DNA from: Gemmatimonadota bacterium
GTDB lineage: Bacteria > Gemmatimonadota > Gemmatimonadetes > Gemmatimonadales > Gemmatimonadaceae
DNA length: 50,825 bases
NCBI GenBank assembly: GCA_003171215.1
Contig: PMYN01000080.1
Coordinates: forward strand, 9,112-59,936
Direction: 5' to 3'
The position numbers and the translations under genes were made by a program. Of this stretch, positions 24,504 through 30,111 are shown one piece after another. Under the pieces are notes generated by a model, which saw only the letters and a program-made list of their open reading frames with translations, made no database searches and had not been told where the DNA came from. Positions within the stretch are counted from its first letter, which is position 1, and every line of letters starts with the position of its first letter.

Positions 24504-25755
24504 GCCCAAACCAACCGTCATCCGCCGTCCGCCGTCCAAACTGCCGTCTGCCGTCTGCCTTCCGCCGTCCGCACCGCCGGTTTCCCGACGCGATGCGCTC
24601 GCGACGATCGCTGCGGGCGCGTTGGCTATCGCCATTGCGCCGGCGGTGCTGCGAAACAGGTATCGAATCTTCGCAGCGTCGCCCGTCGAGTACTCCGCGC
24701 GCGCCGTGCGCCTCGTCGAGCGCACCGTCGTCATCGACATGCTCAACCAGTTCCGCTTTGCCGATTACGCCGAACATCCGCCCAAGAGCGAACTCTGGCT
24801 GCGCGCGCCGCGGTCGTTCACGACGGCGGACTTCCAGCAGTACCGCACCTCGGGCATTCGCGTCTTCGCGCTCGGGCAGAGCGCGGCCAGCTATGAATCG
24901 GGCGTCCGCTTCTACGCCGACTGGAACGGCTTCATCGCCGGCTATACCGACTGGTTCACGCGCATCGAGAGCGCGGGCGACTTCGAGCGGCTGAAGAAAT
25001 CGAACAAGGTGGGGATCATGCTCACCTTCCAGAACTCCGATCATTTCCGCACGCCGGACGACGTCAACACCTTCCACACGCTCGGCCAGCGTCTCTCGCA
25101 GCTCACCTACAACGCCACGAACAAGCTCGGCTCGGGTTTTCTCGCCGATACCGACGTGGGGCTCACCCCCTTCGGCGCCGAGATCGTCGCGCGCATGAAC
25201 GCGGTGGGGATGGCCGTCGATCTCTCGCACTGCGGCGACCGCACCACGCTCGACGGAATCGCCGCGACGAAAAAGCCCGCGCTCTTCTCGCACGCGGCCT
25301 GCCGCGCGCTCGTGCCGGGGCACATGCGCTGCAAGACGGACGAGATGATCACCAGCATGGCGAAGACCGGCGGCGTGATGGGGATCCCGATGATCCGCTT
25401 CATGATCAAGATCGACGAGCCCGTCACGCAGGAGCACGTGCTCGATCATTTCGATCACGTCGCGAAGCTCGTGGGCGTCGAGCACGTGGGTGTCGGCGGC
25501 GATCTCGATCTCGTCGGCAACCCGAACCCGGTGAATGCCCCCGACGGCGGTGGCAGGCCCACCAACCAGCACAACTTCGACCGCTACCGCCTCCACGAGG
25601 ACACCGACGGCCGCATCACGATTCGCGGGCTCGATCATCCGAAGAGGATCTATGATCTGACCGAGGGGTTGATCCGAAGGAAATACAGTGATGCGGATAT
25701 CCAATTGATTCTGGGGGGCAATTGGATTCGTGCGCTTAAGGAGATCTGGATTTAG
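24502..25755 (+). CDS. Tat-signal M19-family (membrane dipeptidase-like) protein with altered metal site
   Basis: 417 residues from the ATG at 24502. Residues about 6-26 come from repeat copy D; the twin-arginine signal follows (SRRDALATIAAGALAIAIAPA, about 29-49). The body fits peptidase M19: VGIMLTFQNSDHF, AVGMAVDLSHCGDRTT, FSHAACRAL and EHVGVGGDLD keep the His, His and Asp positions of the later zinc ligands. The first HxD ligand pair of classic enzymes is replaced (VVIDMLNQF), and the bridging Glu position reads Gln in TFQNS. So the usual two-zinc site is probably not formed. The gene lies against the direction of its neighbours, between dnaE2 and imuB. Its start is in the same CATG as the dnaE2 start, with no clear ribosome binding site. 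Confidence 0.85.
   Translation: MPKPTVIRRPPSKLPSAVCLPPSAPPVSRRDALATIAAGALAIAIAPAVLRNRYRIFAASPVEYSARAVRLVERTVVIDMLNQFRFADYAEHPPKSELWLRAPRSFTTADFQQYRTSGIRVFALGQSAASYESGVRFYADWNGFIAGYTDWFTRIESAGDFERLKKSNKVGIMLTFQNSDHFRTPDDVNTFHTLGQRLSQLTYNATNKLGSGFLADTDVGLTPFGAEIVARMNAVGMAVDLSHCGDRTTLDGIAATKKPALFSHAACRALVPGHMRCKTDEMITSMAKTGGVMGIPMIRFMIKIDEPVTQEHVLDHFDHVAKLVGVEHVGVGGDLDLVGNPNPVNAPDGGGRPTNQHNFDRYRLHEDTDGRITIRGLDHPKRIYDLTEGLIRRKYSDADIQLILGGNWIRALKEIWI
24515..24573. repeat. CCGTCTG-family element, copy D, at the dipeptidase N-terminus
   Basis: About 59 bases of CCGTC/CCGTCTG words without an opposing arm. It shares GTCCAAACTG with copy C in imuB. It is coding sequence for residues about 5-26 of the dipeptidase (Pro/Ser/Arg-rich) and is also the immediate upstream region of dnaE2 on the other strand. 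Confidence 0.9.
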
Positions 25756-25867
25756 ACGGCAGACGGCGGACGGCGGACGGCGGCTGGGACGACAGACGGC
25801 GGACGACAGCAACTGCCGTCTGCCCTCCGTTGTCCCAGCTGTCGTCCGCCGTCCGCCGTCTGCCGTC
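25755..25867. repeat. CCGTCTG-family element, copy B, between dipeptidase and imuB
   Basis: A 113-base imperfect inverted repeat that begins on the last base of the dipeptidase stop codon and ends seven bases before the imuB stop. Its arms share a 25-base exact match at the outer ends and a CTGGGAC core word. It could act as a bidirectional terminator for the two convergent genes. Confidence 0.92.
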
Positions 25868-25873
25868 CGCCCC

Positions 25874-27511
25874 TCAGTCATACCACCCCTGAAGGCGCCA
25901 GCCGCCTGTATCGCGGTACAAAAGAAAATCGCGCGCCAGTTCGTCACTCTCACATCTCCAGTATTCCCGCGCATAAGAATCCTTCCACCAATCCCCCGAC
26001 AGCCGCTCCGGCCCGCGTGCGCACGTGATCACCACGCGCCGTCCGCGCCACCAGAGAATGCGCGGCATGCCGCGCGGCGCGTCGACATCGACTTGTTCGG
26101 GCGTGTCGAGCAAACGTGAACTGACCGCCGTCTGCTGTCCGTTGTCCAAACTGTCGTCCGCCGTCTGTCGTCTGCCGTCCGCCAAGCTGCCGTCCGCCGT
26201 CTGCCGTCTGTCGTCCGTCACTTCCACCCACGCGCCACACTTTTCCGGCCGGTATTCATCGCACGCGATTGGCCTCACCACGCTCCCCGCGCCGAGCGTT
26301 GCACGTAACCGTTCAAAGGCGGCGTCAGCCGCGGCGGGATCTCTCCACGCAGCGGCGAGCAGGTCGCCCTGCTCGGCGCCGAGCGGTGCGGTGGCGGTGA
26401 CGGTCACGGTGACGGCGCTCACGGGCGCGGTGAGCGTCCACTGGTCGAGCATCGCGCGGCAGCGTTCGAAGAGCGGCGCGACGCGCGCGACCGGTTTTGC
26501 CGGCCGCACTTCGCGCGTGACGGTGTGCACCAATTCTCCCCTCACTCGTTGCCCGTCGCTGCTGACGGTGCCGGCGGGAATCGCGCTGCGCGCGTCGTCG
26601 AGCGTGAGCGTGATGGCGATGGCGGCCGCGGCGCGTCCGTCGTGCACGAGCGCGTCCACGAGCTGGCCGAGCGCGGCGCGGACGATGAAGAGCACCGGTT
26701 CCATCGTTGCGGCGCTCATCGCGAGCTCGGTGCTCACGAAGCGCGCGGCGTCGGTGCGCGCGAGCACGGGGCGGCGCGGGTCGTCGCCGTTGGCGAGTCG
26801 CCAGCTCTCGAGTCCTTCGGCGCCCCAGCGGCGCTCGACCTCGCCGGGGTCGAGTGCGGCGAGTGCGCCGGCGGTGCGCAGGCCGAGTGAGACGAGCGAT
26901 TCGCGGAACTCTTCGTCCATGGAAACGAGCGAGAGCGGTGCGCACGCGAGGTATGCGGCGCAGCCGCCGGGCGGCACGATGCGCGGCTGATTGTTTGATG
27001 AGGAGTCGCGATTGCCGGACCAGGTTGCCGTGCGCGCGGCGACGCACGAGTCGGCGACGCCGACGCGCGCATTCGGATGCCACGCGTTCGCGAGTGCGAG
27101 CAGCGTGCGCGCGAGCAAAGGCTCGCCGCCCATGGTTTCGAATCCGCCGGCGCCGATCCACCAGGTGCCGGGCGTGTCGTGCATCGGGCTCACCTGCGGG
27201 CTCGCGGAGAGGAACGCGGCGGAGGCGCGCGCGAGCTCGCGGGCGATCACCGTGTCATTCCACGCGAGCACTTCGAGCGCGGCGCATCGCGACTTGGCTT
27301 CGGGCACCGACATCCCCGTGCGGACGTGCATCTTCGCCGCGGCCGAGGTCACCGCGCGGAGCACCGGCCGTTTCCCGTGTACCAGCGCGATCGGCAGCGT
27401 GTCCCAGTGGGGCCCCAAGTGGGGCGATGCGCTGCGTCCTGACCACACCGCGCCTATCGGGAACCTCGGAATTCGTACGCACGCGACGCGCCACTTCGAT
27501 GTCACGGTCAA
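25874..27511 (-). CDS. imuB: ImuB, catalytically inactive Y-family polymerase-like mutasome subunit
   Basis: 545 residues. The N-terminal fold is Y-family (RVACVRIPRFPIGAVW, VTSAAAKMHVRTGMSVPEAKSRCAALEVL, LGLRTAGALAALDP), but the catalytic DxD at the first strand is absent (CVRIPRF), as is normal for ImuB. The C-terminal part (PARRAEQG-like, then RGMPRILWWRGRRVVITCARGPERLSGDWW, ARDFLLYRDTGGWRLQGWYD) is the ImuB tail. ImuB bridges the sliding clamp, ImuA and DnaE2 in SOS mutagenesis. Residues about 431-463 are encoded by repeat copy C and are Arg/Asp/Thr/Ser-rich. The gene starts within the imuA frame (257-base overlap). An opposite-strand gene separates it from dnaE2, which usually follows directly. 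Confidence 0.93.
   Translation of the reverse strand: MTVTSKWRVACVRIPRFPIGAVWSGRSASPHLGPHWDTLPIALVHGKRPVLRAVTSAAAKMHVRTGMSVPEAKSRCAALEVLAWNDTVIARELARASAAFLSASPQVSPMHDTPGTWWIGAGGFETMGGEPLLARTLLALANAWHPNARVGVADSCVAARTATWSGNRDSSSNNQPRIVPPGGCAAYLACAPLSLVSMDEEFRESLVSLGLRTAGALAALDPGEVERRWGAEGLESWRLANGDDPRRPVLARTDAARFVSTELAMSAATMEPVLFIVRAALGQLVDALVHDGRAAAAIAITLTLDDARSAIPAGTVSSDGQRVRGELVHTVTREVRPAKPVARVAPLFERCRAMLDQWTLTAPVSAVTVTVTATAPLGAEQGDLLAAAWRDPAAADAAFERLRATLGAGSVVRPIACDEYRPEKCGAWVEVTDDRRQTADGSLADGRRQTADDSLDNGQQTAVSSRLLDTPEQVDVDAPRGMPRILWWRGRRVVITCARGPERLSGDWWKDSYAREYWRCESDELARDFLLYRDTGGWRLQGWYD
26125..26219. repeat. CCGTCTG-family element, copy C, inside imuB
   Basis: About 95 bases of CCGTCTG/CCGTCCG words, all in one orientation, with no opposing arm. 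It shares GTCCAAACTG with copy D. It lies in frame and adds about 32 residues to ImuB between CGAWVEVTDD and LLDTPEQVDVD. Confidence 0.92.
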
Positions 27512-28184
27512 CTTCTCCCAGGGAAAAAACTTTCACGGTTTGGTATGGAGCGCCCTTCTCGATCACGACGGTGACGCTGCGCGCGCTGGTGGCCGGCGCG
27601 TCGTCTTCTTTTTTCGGGAACGTTCTTCGTCGTGTGACGGCGGCTGGCTTCGTCTCTTTTGCGACGCGCAATCGCAACGAGCCGGCGAGCTCGGAAGTTT
27701 TGGAGTCGTCGCCGAGCACGAGGAGCGCGGCGTCGGATTCGCGTGCGAGTCGGGTGAGGCGGACGGCGACGGCGCGCGTGAGCATCGGCGCGCCGTCGAG
27801 GACGACGAGCGAGAACGCGCCGCTGCGCAGGAGGACGTCGGCGCACCATGCGCCGCGCGTGGGGTTGTCGGGGCGCACGACCCAGAGCCCGTCCTGGTTT
27901 CCGTTCGCGCTGACGTGCGCCCAGTCGCGCGGTGCGAGCGTGCGGGTGGCGTCGATGTACGCGACCGCGCCGCCGTCCTTCACGGTGCGTTCCGCGATCC
28001 GGCGGACGAGCGTGGTTTTACCGGAGCCCGGGAGTCCGACGAGCTCGGTGAGGCGGCCGCGGGGGAGGCCGTGGTTGGGGAGCGCGGCATCGAGTGCGGC
28101 AACGCCGGTAGTGAGGCCGGGGGTGCCCGGGCTCGTGCCGGCGATGATTTCGGAGAGGTGCTGGCGGAGCAGTGCCAGTGACAT
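27255..28184 (-). CDS. imuA: ImuA, RecA-like mutasome ATPase
   Basis: 309 residues. RecA-like core: TGVAALDAALPNHGLPRGRLTELVGLPGSGKTT, with the Walker A GLPGSGKT near 50-57, AYIDATRTLAP, and LVVLDGAPML as Walker B. ImuA cooperates with ImuB and DnaE2 and modulates RecA in SOS mutagenesis. From about residue 225 the frame runs on for 85 residues over the start of imuB. That tail is Arg-rich and looks like out-of-frame DNA, so the native stop may have been lost or the overlap may be real. The leader consists of a GATGCGGG repeat, and the promoter carries a LexA-like direct repeat (28268-28282). Confidence 0.88.
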   Translation of the reverse strand: MSLALLRQHLSEIIAGTSPGTPGLTTGVAALDAALPNHGLPRGRLTELVGLPGSGKTTLVRRIAERTVKDGGAVAYIDATRTLAPRDWAHVSANGNQDGLWVVRPDNPTRGAWCADVLLRSGAFSLVVLDGAPMLTRAVAVRLTRLARESDAALLVLGDDSKTSELAGSLRLRVAKETKPAAVTRRRTFPKKEDDAPATSARSVTVVIEKGAPYQTVKVFSLGEVDRDIEVARRVRTNSEVPDRRGVVRTQRIAPLGAPLGHAADRAGTRETAGAPRGDLGRGEDARPHGDVGARSQVAMRRARSARVE

Positions 28185-28189
28185 AGGGC

Positions 28190-28251
28190 GATGCGGGATG
28201 CGGGATTTCGACCCGATGCGGAGTGCGGAAGAGGAATGCGGGGCGAAATCC
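28190..28251. repeat. GATGCGGG-family repeat filling the imuA leader
   Basis: Bases 28190-28219 match 49369-49398 at 29 of 30 positions. GGATTTCG (28203-28210) can pair with CGAAATCC (28244-28251), placing a hairpin at the very 5' end of the predicted imuA mRNA. Confidence 0.9.
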
Positions 28252-28259
28252 GATGTCTT

Positions 28260-28287
28260 TATATACCGAACAAATACCGAAGCGCAA
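28260..28287 (-). promoter_or_regulatory. imuA promoter with LexA-like direct repeat
   Basis: On the minus strand, TTGCGC (28287-28282) and TATATA (28265-28260) are 16 bases apart. The spacer holds GAAC-N7-GAAG (28268-28282, plus-strand reading), one base from the GAAC-N7-GAAC (GTTC-N7-GTTC) box of alphaproteobacterial LexA. A repressor here would block RNA polymerase. Transcription would start near 28253, about 69 bases before the ATG. Confidence 0.6.
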
Positions 28288-28456
28288 GGGCGTAAGGAAT
28301 TGGCACTCCTCGACAGTTAGGAGCCGTGGTTGGCGTGGAGCGACGGTCTTCCTAAAAGAGCGAGAATGTCTATAAAAACGGACACGTCTTCATGAATACT
28401 CGAACTTGCCACCCGAACTCGAATGCTCGCGTTCCCTGGTCGCCGTTTTCAGTGTG

Positions 28457-28717
28457 TTAGCGCCGGTACACCTCACGTCGATTCCCGATCCGCACCACGG
28501 TCACGATCAGGTCCGAATCGACGATTTCATAGAGGATCCGGTAGTTGCCCTGCCGCACGCGGTACTTGTCTTCTCCGCTGAGCTTCTCGGCGCCAACCGG
28601 TCGCGGGTTCTCGGTGAGGGTCCAGATCTTCGCGACCATTCGCCGGCGATCCTTCGTCGGCACACGCTCGAGCTCCTTGGCGGCCGACTTGGTCATCAGG
28701 ACGCTATAGCTTGCCAC
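28457..28717 (-). CDS. RelE/ParE-family toxin
   Basis: 86 residues, the normal size of a RelE toxin: YSVLMTKSAAKELERVPTKDRRRMVAKIWTLTENPRP, then GAEKLSGEDKYRVRQGNYRILYEIVDSDLIVTVVRIGNRREVYRR. The ending with the RxGxYRxxY-type strand and HR/NRREVY matches ribosome-dependent mRNA interferases. Basic residues of the active face (Lys, Arg in the YRVRQGNYRI strand and the C-terminal NRREVYRR) are kept. The start overlaps the antitoxin gene by 14 bases, the usual antitoxin-first order. Confidence 0.93.
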   Translation of the reverse strand: MASYSVLMTKSAAKELERVPTKDRRRMVAKIWTLTENPRPVGAEKLSGEDKYRVRQGNYRILYEIVDSDLIVTVVRIGNRREVYRR

Positions 28718-28934
28718 GCTTCTTCAGATCGCGGACGACAGACTCGAACTTCAGGCGGGGCTCGTTGGCGCGCTCGTGGAACGCGGCCAGATCGTCCGCA
28801 TCTTCCGCGAGACTGCGCCGCACGGCCGCGTTCACGAGTGCGGAAATACTCGCGTCAGTCTCGGCGGACTTGAGGCGCAGGGCGCGGTGCAGCGGCGCCT
28901 CGAGATAGACGGTGGCGCGTTTGGTGGTTGGCAT
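28704..28934 (-). CDS. Ribbon-helix-helix antitoxin
   Basis: 76 residues. The N-terminus KRATVYLEAPLHRALRLKSAETDASISALVNAAVRRSL is a ribbon-helix-helix (CopG/Arc-type) DNA-binding domain; the rest (FHERANEPRLKFESVVRDLKKRGKL) should wrap the toxin. It binds and neutralises the RelE toxin and represses the operon. A palindrome at 28943-28962 directly upstream is the likely operator. No mobile-element signs flank the pair. Confidence 0.9.
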   Translation of the reverse strand: MPTTKRATVYLEAPLHRALRLKSAETDASISALVNAAVRRSLAEDADDLAAFHERANEPRLKFESVVRDLKKRGKL

Positions 28935-28942
28935 GCCTTCAG

Positions 28943-28962
28943 TATAGCGTCGTGACGTTATA
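28943..28962 (-). promoter_or_regulatory. Operator/promoter of the toxin-antitoxin pair
   Basis: TATAGCGTC and GACGTTATA flank two bases, matching at 8 of 9 positions. The left arm overlaps TATACT (minus strand, 28946-28941), a good -10 hexamer about seven bases before the antitoxin start. This is the arrangement expected for RHH autorepression and implies a very short leader. Confidence 0.7.
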
Positions 28963-29112
28963 GCATCAAATGGTCACGGTTGCGCGGCTGACGTCATCCC
29001 TGAATAGTCAGGCAACGCAAAACGAGAGTCTGGCCGGAGGCGAAAACGGGACCCAGGCTCTCACTGCGCCGTGCGCAAGCCCTCGTGGAGAACGACGACG
29101 GGAGATCCCCCG

Positions 29113-29622
29113 TCACGCATTGCCGGCACGCGCAATGCGTGTCGTCACCGAAAGCTGTCCCACATGACGCATCGCGTGCTCCGCCCCGTGCACGAGGCAG
29201 CCGATGACGGTCGAAGGGAGCTGCGTCCGCCCCACGCCCCGAAAATCGCCGAGCGTCGCGACGTCGATCGTGCGGAGCTCGGCCACGGCGGCCTCGACCC
29301 GTGCGTTCAGCGCATCGAGTACCGTCGCGACGTCGGCGGCGGAGAGTGGCTCGCCTTCCGCGCGAAGCGCCGCGAACTGATCGGCACTCAACGCGCCGCC
29401 GCGGGCGTACGTGAAGAGGCGATCGATGACTCCCGTGATGTGCCGCACGTGAAACGCCGCCGATGCCACGCCGGCGGGCCGGGCATTCCACTCGGGCTGC
29501 GTCAGGTTCTCGACGAGTTCGCCGACGCTTTCGCGAACCTGGAGGAGGATGTGCGCCACCGGTTGCAGGACGGCGGGGATGCCGTCCACGGGACCTCGCT
29601 GCCACCACTCGGTATTCGCCAT
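29113..29622 (-). CDS. DinB-family protein, second copy
   Basis: 169 residues. A DinB-like four-helix bundle: AAFHVRHITGVIDRLFTYARG contains the first His ligand, and GCLVHGAEHAMRHVGQLSV holds the HxxxHxxxH end of the last helix. It differs clearly from the family member at 5043-5501 and resembles the group with ARPAG(V/A)ASAAFHVRHI. Predicted metal-dependent transferase or hydrolase. It is six bases downstream of the lipoprotein gene 29629-30111, so the two are probably co-transcribed. Confidence 0.85.
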   Translation of the reverse strand: MANTEWWQRGPVDGIPAVLQPVAHILLQVRESVGELVENLTQPEWNARPAGVASAAFHVRHITGVIDRLFTYARGGALSADQFAALRAEGEPLSAADVATVLDALNARVEAAVAELRTIDVATLGDFRGVGRTQLPSTVIGCLVHGAEHAMRHVGQLSVTTRIARAGNA

Positions 29623-29628
29623 GGTTGC

Positions 29629-30111
29629 CTAGTCTTTACCGTTGTCCAGGATTCCGAACTCCGCGACTCCACCGTCGTCTGACATAACCAGCCAGATCCT
29701 CGATCCGACGTGCGCCTCGAACAATGCGCGTCCCTCGTGAAGCGGTCGCTCGCCACCGTCGGTCAGGCTCAGGTATATCGTCCCGTCGCGAATGCGAAGC
29801 GTGCCGTCCAAAGCCGGGTGACCGCGTGCTCCTCTAACCCGAAAGTCACGAACGTCGAACTGTCGAGCAACACTCCTCCCGACGACCTGCACCTCGAGAC
29901 CGGCGAGTTTGTAGAAGCGGACGCTACTCGAGATGAGCTCCGTTCTCCCTGTCGAGCCGTCGAGGAACACGTGAATCCCGGGCTCGCTCCCCTCGATGAC
30001 GACGACACCACGCAGTGTGTCGGGCCCAAAGCCTGAGGAAAGATTGCTCGAGCGCGAACGAGGTTGACACGCCGCGAAGACGGCCACGCCAAGCGCCAGC
30101 GCGATCCTCAC
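29629..30111 (-). CDS. Putative lipoprotein of unknown function
   Basis: 160 residues from a GTG at 30111 that overlaps the preceding stop as GTGA. A longer frame exists upstream but lies inside the previous gene. The start gives a lipoprotein signal, MRIALALGVAVFAAC, with Cys near residue 15. The mature part is a small beta-rich domain (LRGVVVIEGSEPGIHVFLDGS, LAGLEVQVVGR, LRIRDGTIYLSLTDGGERPL, FGILDNGKD) that may be an OB- or SHOCT-free beta barrel; I do not recognise it. Its coupling to the metallopeptidase lipoprotein suggests a shared surface role. Confidence 0.65.
   Translation of the reverse strand: MRIALALGVAVFAACQPRSRSSNLSSGFGPDTLRGVVVIEGSEPGIHVFLDGSTGRTELISSSVRFYKLAGLEVQVVGRSVARQFDVRDFRVRGARGHPALDGTLRIRDGTIYLSLTDGGERPLHEGRALFEAHVGSRIWLVMSDDGGVAEFGILDNGKD

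Noticed and set aside
24169-26219. Insertion sequence or transposon carrying the dipeptidase
   Set aside because: No transposase gene, no clean terminal inverted repeats and no target duplications are visible; the short repeats alone do not make a transposon.
25874-27511. Active Y-family DNA polymerase (DinB/UmuC)
   Set aside because: The catalytic acidic residues of the first strand are missing, and the position between imuA and the dnaE2 region fits ImuB.
29024-29062. Possible hairpin (GAGAGTCTGG with CCAGGCTCTC) as a terminator of the second DinB gene
   Set aside because: The loop is long, there is no T-run on the right strand, and it lies about 50 bases past the stop; support is too weak to list.
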